Origin: Guillardia theta CCMP2712
Lineage: Eukaryota; Cryptophyceae; Pyrenomonadales; Geminigeraceae
NCBI RefSeq assembly: GCF_000315625.1
Contig: NW_005434579.1
Span: 1,849-52,182 of the forward strand
DNA: 50,334 bases
Reading direction: 5' to 3'
The notes beneath the pieces were generated by a model. The model did not search any database, was not told the origin of the DNA, and saw only the letters and a list, made by a program, of their open reading frames with translations. The position numbers and the translations under genes were made by a program. Below are positions 28,499 to 41,001 of the stretch, piece after piece. The number at the start of each line of letters is the position of its first letter. Within the stretch, counting starts at the first letter, position 1.

Positions 28499-31400
28499 TC
28501 ACGAGCCTCCCAGCGCCTTTCGCTTCTGCTTCTCCAGCTCCTGCACCAACATCAATCCTCCTCCTCCTCCTCCTCCTCCTCCTCTTCCTCCATCCCTCCT
28601 CCTCCTCACATTTACCCATTCTTTCCATGCTCTCATTTCTACTTCCCTTGGACCCTATCTACTCCCTCCATCTCCTCCCTCCTTCCTCTTCCCTCCTCCA
28701 CGTACCGCGTCCAGCCACATGATGTTCTGGTGCTGCTCCTCCAGGCGGCGCTCGAGGTCGCGGGTCTTCTTCTCCCGCACTTCCAACTCGCTCCTCATCG
28801 ACTGCATTTCTGCTGCCGCTTGCGCCTGCAGCTGCTCTCGCTCCAGCAGAGACGCCTGGAGGTTCCTCTCGGTAGAGCTGCCGCCAAGTCACTTGATGAA
28901 CGTGATGGCATAGAGGAGGGTTGGTTGTGATGGTGAAGGAGTGAAGGAGGAGGAGGAGGAGAGGGAGAAGGTGGAGGGGAGCAAGGGGATAGTGAAACCT
29001 GAGTCGCTCCTGGAGAAGTTTGACGTCCTTGATGTAAGAAGCTTCGGCGCTTCCCCACTCTTGGGAGGAATTCTTGATCTCGATCCTGACCAGAACTCAA
29101 AAATTTCCCTCTTGACAACTTTGACACAAGCACCACCAGCTCCACACCCCATCTTTCTTCTCTCAATCTTTCTCCTCTCAATCATCATCGTGATTATCGA
29201 CAACGACATGGTAACCAGCATCATCATCACCAGTATCATCATCACAAGCATCCGTCAAGAGCAAAAACAAGAACAATATGATCATCAAAGTCATCATCTT
29301 ACTGCATCTTGCGCAGGCGAGACTCCAGATCTTCTTTCTCGGCCACCAGCTGACCCTCGCGCTCCCTGTCATCAGCTCAGCCATCGGGAGGCGCAAACTT
29401 CCAACAGACTCCACCTGCTGGCCAGCACAATGTTCTCCATCTCCTGCTCCAACCTCGTAATGTTCCCTGAGGAAGCCAGTGAGGTGGCGACCAGCTGGAG
29501 AGCAGCTGGACTCACTCTGAAGGTTTCCGTTCTGCATCCTCATCTCGTTGAGCTGAGTCTCCGCAGCGTTGAGCTCGTCGGTGATCTGAGCAAGAAGTGA
29601 GAAGAAGAAAAGGAGGAGCGAGGTGAAGGAGGAGAACATCGTAGTAACGTCAAACAAGGATGATGGGGGACCTGGCGGAGCTTGCTTCTCTCGTCCTCGA
29701 TCATCTGCTTCAGGTTCGCCACACTCTGATCCGCGTGCTGAAGAGTTCCATCCTGCAAGGAGAAGATCACGAGAAGGAGGGAGTGAGGAGGGAGAGATGC
29801 TGAGGAAGGGAGATTAAGAGGAGGAGAAAACGGGAGGAGCAGGAGGAGGAGGAGGAGGAGGAGGAGGAGGAGGAGGAGTTAGAGATTTCTGAGCTTGCTC
29901 ACCTGGTTCTTGAGGCGATTCTTGAGGTCGGCAATGAGCTGATCCTTCTCGCCCACCAGCAGGTCCATCTTGCTCTGCATCCCCCAGCTCAGCCTCCAGC
30001 TGTACAGAGCGAGTCACGACTGACCTGCAGCCTGCTGATCTCATCCTCCGACGAGAGCTTGAGATCGCGCAGCTCCTGCACCTTCGCCTCCAGGCCAGTC
30101 TGTGAAGGATAAGGTGAATCCGCCTGCTAGTGCTCCCTCCTGCCTTCCTCTCCCGTTTCTCTTCCTTGCCCATCGTCCTCGTTCCTCAGAATCTCCTCAA
30201 TCCCTCTCTCGTCTTTTCACCGCTGCGCTTCTTTCGCTACCGTTGCTAGCACCCACCCCAAACTCCCTCCCTTCTCCATGCTTCCTGCCCTTCACCCCCC
30301 ACCCCCTCCATCTCCTTCCCCTCTCCGGGTCACCTGAAATTCCTTGAGCTTGTCGTCGATTGCCAACATCTCGCTCATCTTCACTTCCATGAAGCAAGCG
30401 TCCTTCCACATTGCGAAGGCTGAGGACTGCAGGCACCACCGGGCACGTCAGGCAGGAACAGGGAGGAGGAGGAGGAGGACACACCATCCCGCCCTTGGTC
30501 CAGCGGACGGCGATCTTCTCCATGAGCCTGCGAGAGGGTGAGGGAGGAGGAGGAGGGTCAGCGAGCTTTCACTTTCTCTTGCGCTTCTCGTCCACCAACT
30601 CCTCGTGCCAGGTGCTGCAAAACAATCAGACAAGATAAAGAGAAGGCGACGATGAGCGAGGGGGGGGACCAGGGAACGAGGAGGGAGGAGGGAGGAGGGA
30701 GGAGGAGGAGGAGGAGGAGGAGCTAAAATTGGGAGGGGAACGTTGGGAAGGTGGACTTCTTACTTGAAGCACATGGTAACACCCATGAGCATCCAGCGCT
30801 TCATGATCGCTCCGCCCACGCGCTGAGAGACTCTTAGTGTTGGTAGACGAAGCGAACAAGAATGAACCTGCATGCGCCCTTCTTCGGTCACGATGTACGT
30901 CCATCGCTGTAGAAACAGGTCAACCCGTTTCTCGTCCTTCTCCTCCCACCTCTCCCCCCACAAACTCTCGCTCTCCCTCGTCTCAAGCATAATGTTTCCC
31001 TCAGCCTCTTTCTTCTCTTGCGTCTCTTCCTCTCTCCTCCTCTACCGCGAAGGCCTTGATGAGGGAGGTGTTGAGGATGCGGGTGCGAATCTACGGGCAG
31101 TTCGGTTACTGGGCGGCACTGGGCTGGACGGCACAAACAGCACCTTCTTGAAGATGGCGCCGAACTTCTTGGCCTCCTGCAGCACAACTTCAGCTCGGAA
31201 GAGGTCGAGGAGGAGGCGCAAACCCAGATGTTCGAGGCCCAGGTGGAGAAGGCGATGTTGACGGACTGAGGCGGGAGGGGTAAGAGGAGTTAAGCAAGAG
31301 ACCCCTCAGCCACACCTGGTTCTGCCACTTGTACACGATCTTGGAGGCGATGACCCGCATCTGAGCAGACTTTGACTTGACCATCGACACCAACATGACC

Positions 31401-34400
31401 TGACCTTCTGAATCTCCTCGATCGTCTCCTTCCAGCGGTTAAGCGCCATCAGCACCGACCGGTTGCAGATCCTAGTCAAACTTGTCATGCTGCGGTTGTC
31501 GCCAGGAGGAGCTGCACCTCCGGAAGACGACCCTGAACTTACGGTTCTTGGCCACGTCAGCTCGCCACATTTGGAAGAGCTGCGTGGAGAATCAGCGAGG
31601 AAGCAGCGAGACTGAAGCCACTCACCACTCGCTTGTCTGTGTTGGCCCAAGTCTTGAGGACAAAGCGAATGATCTGCTGATTCTTGCCGGAAATGGTGAT
31701 CTCCGACTGTACGATGATGATGATGTGGAAAAGGAGGAAAGAGGGGAAGAAGAGAAGAGAAGAAGTAAATTTCCCTTTCAAGCTCAAAAGCGCATGAGCT
31801 CACCGAGTCAAGAGCACTCACGAGTGCGTCTCTAGCCTCAGATGCTTTGGGCATCATCGCCCCGAGCTTGATCCTTCCGCATGTGGGCTTGGTGAACAAC
31901 TTGCTGTCGCTGTTCTTGATCTGCGGGCCAGTTACGAGGAAGAAAGAGAGGAGGAGGTGCAAAAATGGAGACGGTAAAGAGAACGAGAACGCGAGACAAG
32001 GGGAATGCTATTAGAGGAAGAGAGCAGAGGGAAAAGGGGAGGGGGAAGGGGGAGGGGAGGAAGAGGGGAACGAGGGAGGGGAGGGAGAGAAGGAGAAATT
32101 GATCACACCATCTTCTCCAGCTGCATCGCCAGGTCCTTTGCATGCACTCCAGTAGGATCGTCCTCGGCAGGAACAACTTCGATGTGAAGCCTGATGCCCT
32201 TGCCTTCCTTGGGCCTTTGAGCGAGCAGAACCTGTCAAGTCCGTCACTTTCCCTCCTCCCCCGCCAGCAGCAACGAGCACCTTAAGCCTGTCCGTGCTGC
32301 ATCCGACGGCCGACGCGAGGTCAGCGGTGAAGTTTGTTTTGAAGCGAATCATTTCCTGATACACGTCAGAAGAGGGGTTGTCACAACATGCTGACCTCGT
32401 GGTCCAGCATCAGATCGGTGTAGTTGAATTGCTGCAGAGCCATGTTAGTGTGAGATAGAGAGAAACCACAACAACACAAGGAGAAGACTTCTATGCAGCA
32501 CGTGGAAGGAGAGTAGGAGAACAAGAAGAAGGGCAGGGGTCAGCGACAGCAGCAGGCATACATGAGGATGAGAGCAACAAGGGGACGTGAGATGATCCAA
32601 CCTGAGTCTCAACGATAACGATCTTGTGCTCAGACATGAGAAGCTCTGAGGCGATGTCGTGCAGGTCGTTAGCGAACTTGCGAGACTCGGACAGCTGGAG
32701 GCAAGGAGCTCAACGATCGTCGTTGACAAGCTCGTCAGTTGTTACCTGCTTGTCAATCTCCTGGATGATCGCGGTCTTCTCAGCGATGGTCGTGTCCTTC
32801 TGAGCGTTGTCCTCTTCCAGTTTCTGTCATGGCCGTAAGACGGCGGCGAAGGATAACTTCAGTTTGACACCTTCTTCCTCTGCTCGAGCTCGGCGATGTT
32901 GTCCTCAAGGTCCTTCTTGACCTTCTCGATCCAGCGATGCTTGACCTTGCTCTGGGTTGCCGACCTTGAGTCTCCTTGAAGGAAAACGTCTCCAGCTTAC
33001 CTCCTCGATCAACATCTCGTTGTCTTTCTGAGCCTCTTCCAGCTTCTTCTTCATGCTGTCGAAGCTAGACGACGAGTTTCTCTTCTCGCCTTGAAGCTTG
33101 GTCATCAATCCGTCGATCTCAAGCTGCTTGTCTTCTTGAATCTTCGAGATCTGACCGAAAAGTTGTCAGGCTCTGGCGAGCTCTTTGCAGCAGGTCAAAC
33201 GTCGAAGTTAAGCTTGTCAGCTCGCATCGTCTCTTGCTTCAACTGCTTCTCCAGCTTTGAAATCTGCGCCAGACATCAGAACTCTCAAAGATAAACCAGC
33301 AGGCTCTCACCTGCCCCTTGAGCTCCTCGATCTCGGCCTTGAGCTTTGAGGTCTCAGTGAACGACTGCTTCTCAAACGACGCCGTCTTGGCCTCGTTGTC
33401 GCGTCGGAGCTTCACGATCACGCTCTGCAGCTCAGCCTCGCTCTCCTGCGCAGGATCAGCCGACAGCGGTTGACGTTCTTCCGGTCGACCTGAGCTCTTG
33501 CAAGGTCGCTCGCCATCTTCTTAACTTCGATGCGCTTATCATGCTCGATCTATCCCAGCAGTCAGCACGCTCCTCGACCTCGGAGGCTCGCACCTTGTCC
33601 AACGTCTTGTTCGCCTCTCTCCTCCCTTCCTCGGCTTCAAGGATCTGATCGAGGCGTCAAAGTCCACAGCCTCATCAGGTCACGTCACCTCGGCCTTGAG
33701 CCTCTGCTGCTCGGCAAGGAGATCTTCGTTGGTTCCGATGAGAACCTGATCGTCTTCAACTTTGCGCACGGCACCAGTCAAGAAGTCACCTCATTGCGGT
33801 TGGCGAGCTGCTCTGCCTTCAGCTTCCAGAACTCGAGCTCCTTACTGGTGTCGGTGAAGGGAGAAGTTGGGGTCATGAGGACTTGCTCCTCGACCTTGGG
33901 CTTGCCCGTGGGCCTGCAAAACTCATCAGTGAAGGCTTTTCTTCAAGAACGTTAATTTCTCACGTTCCTACCCCCAGCTTGACTGCTGTTGGGGACTGCG
34001 CGGGTTGTCCCAACGCTGACGACAGGGACTGAAGGCAGGGGAGTGAGGAAAGACTTCAAAGTCAGCGGACGCACCTTCATGTACGTCACGACGATAGGAG
34101 GGCTGGACCTCGTGAGCTTCTCGGCGATTCTGACGAAGGGAACCAGTCAAGCTAGCGAACAAGTGGCATGCCACAAACGGTACCTCACGCCACCGCCAGA
34201 TGTGATCTTCTGCTTCGACGCTGCTGTCTTGGCCATGTTTTCAAGGATCGCTGAAAGAAAAAAGTCAAGAGGAATTTCGCGACTTCAACATTAGCACTCA
34301 CAGGCAGAGAGAGCAACAATTGGAAATTCGGCTGCCTTGGCCTGCAGTAAATAGTTGAGGAGATACAGCGTCACTCGGAAATGAGAACCTTTGTAAACTG

Positions 34401-35985
34401 TGCATCAAATTGGCCTTGTCTCCAGTCGTCCAGGACCTTGAGGAGGATTTCGACTACGCCAGCATCCATCATGGGAATATGTTTGTCGCTGTTCTTCGCA
34501 AGGACAGAGAGCGGAAACAGGACGTCGTACACCCTCCAACTGATTCCTCCATATCGCTGCCCTTTGATCTGAACGTCTCGTCAGTCAAGTTAAAGGCAAC
34601 AAGCACGAAATTTGACCGCAAAGTTCAAATATCTGGTGATCATGGAGATGGAGGCTGAAGAAAGAGTCATGAATAATGATGGCGAGCAGTAGAGATGACC
34701 GGGTGAGATAGATATGTCAGAAGATGATCGGGATGCTCCAACAAGGTTGGTCAAGGCCTGGACAGGGAAATGAGACATCGACAACAAGATCTCGCAACTG
34801 CTGACCATTGTAGCCAAAGCAATCTGCGCCTCATATTCTTCTCCCGAGCCTCTTGTGTTTATGATCTGTGATACAGACTGATCAGGAGAATGTCATGTAA
34901 GGGAGTCAAAACTTACATTGGCCAAAGCAGATGGAATTTGAGCCCTGATCATCAATTGCTGTGCAACGGTGCTCCTTGAGATGTGATAGCAGACGCTAGT
35001 AGCACGGGTCTTCTCTTCGGGAGATCCAGTCAAGGCCATAGCACGCAGCAGGTCTAGCGTTAAAATAAGTTTTCAAAGTCTTTAGAAAAGAGATGAAAAG
35101 AATCCACCGAGCATTCCAGGCTCCGATGCAATCTTGCCCGATGCTTCTTCGCCACCAATGCCAGCGCAATTGTTGACAGCCAACGCTGCAATGTCCCTAG
35201 CAGTTCCTGGTTAAGATCTTGGTCAGAAAACCAAGGTATCTGCGTTGAAACAAAGACATTGCAAATCTTGCAAGCCACGAAAGCAAAGCATATCAAGGCA
35301 CAGCTTCCTTACTTGCTGAAGCTCTCTCTGCGCCGATCTTCATCATAGAAACCATCCCGTTCAAGATTCCAGGAGTGCTCACGATAGAAATCGCGGTGTC
35401 TGGATCAGCAAAGACAACCTGGAAACACTCATGAGTTGGTGTGCATTTGAAATCGAGAGATCAAACCTGAGACAAAGCATGAACTGCATTCGCCTGCTCC
35501 TGTCGGACAGTCTGATCATTCGCCCTGGACCTAATGATTTCTGCCATCAAAGGCAGGAAGGTCCTGATCCCCACTAGGGCTCTCTGGTTCTCTGGATTTC
35601 CGTATGCAATCCAGAACCTGTACATCAAGGGCGGTCAACGAGCCCGCAGGAGGGTTCACGTCGACAGCGTACAGGATCGAGGTGACATTGCAGAGTACTT
35701 GAGTGTGAGGAGAGCGAAGAGCGTTCAAGACACTCTCGATGACATTTGCAGGAATCTTCTCAGAGCACTGATGACAAGTGAATGATCAGCCTACACATGC
35801 GAAGAGAACTTCAGCACCTGAGTGGATTCTGCGATGGCCAAAAGATTCTTGCTTGCTTGTACTGCGACATTGATGTCGGTGGAAAGAATGTCTCGGAGGA
35901 ATTCAGGATAGGAAGCGATCCCTCGCTACAAAAGCCGATCAGTTCCTTCAGGTGTACAGGCCAAACTCACCCTCTGAGCCTGCAT
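28499..35985 (-). CDS. Armadillo-repeat and coiled-coil protein, about 1,300 aa
   Basis: The ATG at 35985 (MQAQR, a 15-nt exon) splices to 35925, and more than 40 small exons continue to the stop at 28499-28501 (ELEKQKRKALGGS). Residues about 1-380 are armadillo/HEAT-like helical repeats: YPEFLRDILSTDINVAVQ, NVIESVLNALRSP, LVGIRTFLPLMAEII, DIAALAVNNCAGIGG, MDAGVVEILLKVLDDW. Next comes coiled coil (KELEFWKLKAEQLANRNE, KLRRDNEAKTASFEKQ), then an extracellular-type alpha/beta-looking segment (RFKTNFTADLASAVGCSTD, GIRLHIEVVPAEDD). A run of short Trp-containing exons follows (FVLKTWANTDK, LMALNRWKE, KIVYKWQNQ, IAFSTWASN, MWKDACFM), then coiled coil to the end. Introns are mostly 40-60 nt. A one-base excess in a C run at 29980-29984 shifts the frame. 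Function unknown; a cytoskeletal scaffold is likely. Confidence 0.75.
29844..29879. repeat. (GAG)n microsatellite in an intron of the armadillo gene
   Basis: Perfect GGA/GAG run, pyrimidine on the sense strand. A (TCC)n run at about 28557-28590 sits in the last intron. Confidence 0.85.
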
Positions 35986-38949
35986 TCTTCACTCGTACGC
36001 CTGTCTGCAAGACCGGTTTACAGCTGCAAGCAAGTAGAAGTCAACAAACAAAAAAATTGAGTCAAAACATGAAGTGAAACATCATGAATCAGCAGCTGTC
36101 AGTAACTCATCATCATTTCCTCTAGTACATGACAATCTTCCTTTCAGTATGCATATTGGATGCAACACACCCATTGTTCGAATGCTTTGTCTTCAAAGGT
36201 TGTCAAGGATCATGTATTTCCAGGTGTCCAACCTCAACCCTGAAGCTAATTCATGAAAAACTTTGCGGAAGTCATTCTGCTTGGTAATTTCTTAACCTGA
36301 CTCTCATTCAATCCCATTTCTCGATCACCTCGTTATCTCTCTCCTGATATCCCATTTCGTGAAAGAACTTCGTTTCGAGGCAGCGTCATCCTATCATCGT
36401 CTAATCTCACCATACCCTGCTCTGCGCTGACTAGACGAGCTTTTGTTTTTCCTTCGCATAATTTCCGCTGTCCTCGCTTCGCCTCCCTACAGTCCATCTT
36501 CCGCTCGCTACTTCCCATTCTCGTCCTGCTGTCTTCCGACATTGCCGCGTCCGCTGTCCCTCGGCTGAGGGTGTTAAAAGTTAGTTATAAAAACTACCCC
36601 ACTTCAGGTGGAACCACAAATCCTTCAGTTTCCCACCACCCACCCCCCGATTAATTTCATCTAGGACCGGCATACAAAAAGTCTATGTGCAAGGGGTACG
36701 ACCTGGTCATAGACACAAATTACTTTCCTAGGACCAGTCCCATCCATTTCAATCCCCTCAGTACTCCCACCCCCTACACGTCTTAAAAATTAAAGCACCC
36801 CACGACTAACGTTCGAGTATAGTACCCCACCCCCACATCGATCGGAGTTCACATGGTGTTATGGGACCCCCCACCCCTATCTTTCTGATCGACATGGAGT
36901 TGTTAGAGTAACCACCCTACCCTACCCAGTTCAACTTCAATCCCAGGCTGAGATAACCCACCATATTGACCATGAGATACACGTTGGCACCGGTGGCAGC
37001 ACCACCCCTCCTTTGTGACATCTTTTGTACTGGTCTGCTACCCTGACCCCCTTCAGGAAGGCAAGATCCGGTGGAAAACAAGGGGTACTGCGCGATGAAC
37101 GTCTCAAATTTGTTCGCCACTTTGTTGGAAGTACCCCACCCCACCCCTAGAGTTGACTGTTGATCACCATGACCCGTCACCGCTGGTTGCCTGTGAGTGC
37201 ACCCCACCCCAATCCTACTAGGTTCCATCATGGGGATCCTCTCCTCGGTGTTCAGCCATGTACGAGTAAACCACTTTTAAGAATTATGCTACTGTCAACT
37301 TTTTTAGATGGTACGAATATTATAATATTTTGTGCTGAAAACAATATAAGACGTATCAGCTACACAAATTCTCGGTCTCCGAATCTCCGTGATGGGTTCA
37401 TGGTACCATAGTGGTACAATAATTTAAAATTTAATTTATATTTGAAATAAATTTAGACAGATATTCAAATTTAACAATAATTATTCAAATCCTTCCCAGC
37501 ATGCAGTGAAAATAGGATGAGTCCGAGGGATCACTGAGAACTCATTAGATGGAGAGTTCCTAAATGTTGCTCACATAAATTGAAATCTTATAAACATTTT
37601 TCAAAAAATTTCAAAATCACCGTGACTAGTAACGGCACTTTTCAGTCCCAGGCCGGTCCGCTGTGCCCGGCCGCGGAGTGCCCGGCCGGGCGGCGGAGCC
37701 TTTCCTGCTAGTAGCCGCTCAAGTAGACTGAAACTTTTCAAAAGCCTGGAAAATGAAGCAGCCTGGCATGTCGGAGTCAGTGGTCCGACGGGCCCGGGTT
37801 GAGCCGATTCTGAGAATTGGACAATGAAGGCCCTGCCGTACAATGAGAGTCGCCGTGGGCTCGGATGCCCTCCCGGCGCCGGGCGTTGCTTCTCCCGGGC
37901 CTCTCGGCCGAGCCCCGGCGTCTCAGTCTCCATCACCCGGTGTCTCTCCATCACCCGGCGTTGACTCCCGCGTCAAGCCAACTTGGCCATTCGCACTCTG
38001 GAGTCCAGGCTCCGACGGGCCAGCGCAGGAACAAGGCTCGGAAGTCTCCTTGCCAGTTGCAGCGGCCTAGCCCCGTCAACGGCGGCGTGCAGTGCCGTTG
38101 CCAAGTTGATAGACTCTGACAATATCCAAGGGCCTCTCATCAGCTGACATATTCGGAGACTCGGCCCGGCCTCGGCCGATGACGAAGATGCAGACCGTCA
38201 GGCTCTGAATCTTTTTTGCACGACATCCGAGCCTTCATGCCTTGCCCGGTCCCTCGCCGAGTTGAAGAAGCAACCTTCCGATTCGAAATTATGAAGGGAA
38301 TCATCGCGGCGGCGATTCTTCTTCAACGGTTGCATTGACGCCCTAGCCTTGTTGTCACTTGGCCGCCATCACCGCGATGAATTTGAACCAGGCGAACGCC
38401 CAACGAAGGGGCCTCACCAATGATGCTCGCAGGAACTTAGCAAGATGTAGATTCAATCTTGAAACCAACCACTGAGCGTTCTTGCTTGTCATCATGCCAA
38501 TACTCATCGCGATGACAGTGTGATTCTGCCACGGTACATTCCACGATCCTTTGAGAATCATCATGATGGTCATACATACTGAGTAGCCGCCGCTTTAGAA
38601 GTAACTAAATGATTGGTGAGTAAAGAGATTGAAAAAGCAAACTGAAACAATTATGAAGAAAGAATAATACAGTACGGTCGGACCCGGGCCGGGACCCGGG
38701 CCTCGCAGTGAGGCGGGCCTTCCCGTTTTTTTAAGGGATGGGGAGGTCATGGAAAGAGGACGGAAGTAGAGAAAGGCGGGGATGAGAGGAGCGAAGAAAG
38801 GATAAGGAGCGGGAACAGCGAGATTAAGTTCAAGGAAGAAGGGAGGAGGAGAAGAGGTGGGGTCGCGCGTACACGGAATTGGATCTTTAGAAGGATGAAT
38901 GCCGTCATGTGGTTGATTGAGGTCGTTGTTCATCAGGTTCAAGGAGGGA
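35986..38949. other. Largest gene-free stretch, divergent promoters of the armadillo and DusA genes
   Basis: No supported coding region. From left to right: moderately AT-rich sequence with short TTCATG/ATTTC words (36.0-36.5 kb), the CCCCACCC-rich tract (36.59-37.22 kb), an AT-rich patch (37.27-37.62 kb), a GGCCGG/GCCCGG-rich patch (37.65-38.2 kb), then sequence with GACCCGGGCCGGGACCCGGG at 38681-38700. The mixture suggests old interspersed repeats, but no terminal repeats or transposase were found. Confidence 0.55.
36590..37215. repeat. Cluster of about nine CCCCACCC words
   Basis: ACCCCAC / CCCACCCC words recur at about 36593, 36631, 36758, 36790, 36820, 36865, 36910, 37128 and 37197. They are often preceded by GTA or GCA and separated by unrelated sequence. 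On the minus strand they are G-rich runs able to form quadruplexes. Similar words appear singly at about 7775, 9690 and 49664. Confidence 0.55.
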
Positions 38950-40614
38950 ATGCGAGAAGACGGATCCGTCGCCGTCGGTGAGAAACTTGAGGGAAGACGA
39001 TGGGAGGAGAGAGGAGGTGGTGGTTGGGGGGGGAGGGGGAGGACGGAAAAAAGGAGAGGAAGAGGAGTGTGCGAGGAGGAGGACAAGGAGAGGAGGAGGG
39101 GAGGATGGTGATGGTAGAGGAAGGCAGGGGCAGGGGCGGGAGTGGAGGCGGGGGATGGAGCGAGGGTCGCAGAGCAGCTTGAGGTAGGACAGAGAAGGAC
39201 TGAGGCGTTTTTGTGGTTTCTTTCAGGTCCGATGATGGGCTGGACTGACACACACTTCCGTTTCCTCTGCCGGCAAGTAACATGTGCTCACCCTTTTCGG
39301 CTTGTCCTGCAGTCCCTCCTTCCACTGCCCTCCTCCTGTTCTCTTTCTTCTCACTTGTTGTCTCTGCAGCCTCCTCTCATCGCGCACCCTTCTGTACTCC
39401 GAGATGGTCTCCATCCAGGACCTCCTGAGGCAGGAGACTCGTCCCAAGGAGCTTCGATGCCATCTGGACGAGGCTCCGGTCGTCCTCCAACTCGGCGGGT
39501 CATGCCCGCAAGGTTTCGCAGACGCCGTCGGGATGTTGAGGAGCGCAGGAGAGCTGGACGGCTACTGTGCCATCAACTTGAACTGCGGGTGCCCGAGCCC
39601 GAGAGTGAGACTTGCGACCCTGCGACAGCTGTGAGCTCATGCTGTCCAGGTGGCCACCGAGGGCGTCGGAGGCTTCGGGGCTCGAATGATGCACGACCCT
39701 CAGCTGGTGCTCAGGAGCTCCGAGGAGATCTCGAGAGCTGCCAACGGGTTGCCGGTCAGCGTTAAGTGCAGGCTGGGGACAGACGAAGTAGGAGGATACG
39801 AGGCTCTGCGCACGTTCGTGAGGACGGTGAGCCAAGGGAGTGTGAGGCATTTTGTCGTTCATGCTCGGGACTGTGTGCTGGAGGGGCTGAGCCCTGAGGA
39901 GAACAGGAAGGTGCCTCCTCTTCGACCGAGATGGGTCCACCAGTTGCAGAGCGACTTTCCTCACCTGTCCTTCACGTACAATGGAGGTGTCAGGGACTTG
40001 CAAGGAGCTTGCTCGCACCTCTTCCCCTCGTCCGCCTCCTACGGGCGAGATGGGCAGGCAGACGGTGAGGATGAGTCATGGGAGGACCTGCCCGCCGTGT
40101 CTGAGGTCATGATCGGGCGAGCAGCGTACAACCGGCCGTGGATGCTGAGGGAGGCAGATGAGATGATTTTCGGAGAGACGGGGAGGAGGAGGACGAGGAG
40201 GGAGGTGATAGAGACGTACCTGGACCGCTCGGAGCGGCTGGGATACGTCGGGGGGGGAGAGCAGGAGTACGGGGTGTTGGGAGCGCTTCTGACTCTTTTC
40301 GCGGAGGAGAGGGGAGGGAAGGTGGGGAAGGAGGAGCGAGGGTAGAAACGCTCGTGATCTCTGCCATAGGTGTGGAGGAGGAACTTGCAGGACGGCTGGA
40401 AGTTTGGAGTGAACGAGGCGGAGGGGAGGGTGAGGAGGAGGAGCAACGAGAACTCAGAACGGGGAAACTTCGTGGGAACAGGGAGAGGTCATACGCCTAT
40501 ACGGGATATCGTCGAGGTGAGAAAGTCCGGGCCCCACTGCTCTCCAGTCCAGCTGACGTTTTCTCCCAGCTCGCGATGTTGGAAATGGCTGCCGGTCAGC
40601 TGGACTGTGACTGA
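38950..40614 (+). CDS. dusA-like: tRNA-dihydrouridine synthase, DusA type
   Basis: Exons 38950-38977, 39227-39272, 39370-39604, 39650-40321, 40370-40516 and 40570-40614 give 390 aa with consistent phases. The enzyme reduces uridine in the tRNA D-loop (positions 20/20a for DusA) using FMN and NADPH. Motifs in order: VGPMMGWTDTHFRFLCR, RTLLYSEM, VVLQLGGSCPQ, INLNCGCPSPRV (with the catalytic Cys of the GCP motif), GFGARMM, PVSVKCRLG, FVVHARDCVLEGLSPEENR, FTYNGGV and VMIGRAAYNRPW. The C-terminus ends DCD. The second intron (39273-39369) starts with GCAAGT instead of GT. The N-terminus is very short (MREDGSVA) and shows no clear targeting peptide, so a missed upstream exon is possible. It converges on ALG13, with 387 bp between the stops. 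Confidence 0.9.
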
Positions 40615-41001
40615 TGTGGATTGCGCAAACTACTGCCGTGTTGTCATCGATCAGTCAAGTCGTTCCCTTTTCTCTTCCCCTCCTGCTCCGAGACACAGCA
40701 TTTCCCTCTCACCTCTCCCAGCCCCACCTTCCCTTCTTCCTCTCGTCCTTCTCCGTTCCACTCGTCTCCTTCCTTTCTTCCTCCGGTTCCTTTCTCGCTC
40801 CCTCTTGCTGCGCGCCCACCTTCGTTCCCTCTCCCCCCAACGCTCGCTCTATCTCTCGTGCTATCCCAACCCACCCCAACTCCCTCCTCTTCCTCTTCCC
40901 ATCTGCGTTTCTCTCCCTCCACCAGCCATCGCCCGTCATGCCAGGGATTTTCTCCAGCCGATGTTGTACATTTATAGTTGAATCTTCTTGTACATTTACA
41001 G
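40615..41001. other. Convergent intergenic region, pyrimidine-rich
   Basis: 387 bp between the stops of the DusA and ALG13 genes. C/T-rich on the plus strand, with no gene and no array with a clear unit. Confidence 0.5.

Noticed and set aside
36074-36542. Short frames on both strands
   Set aside because: No splice-compatible extension, no motif, low-complexity wording.
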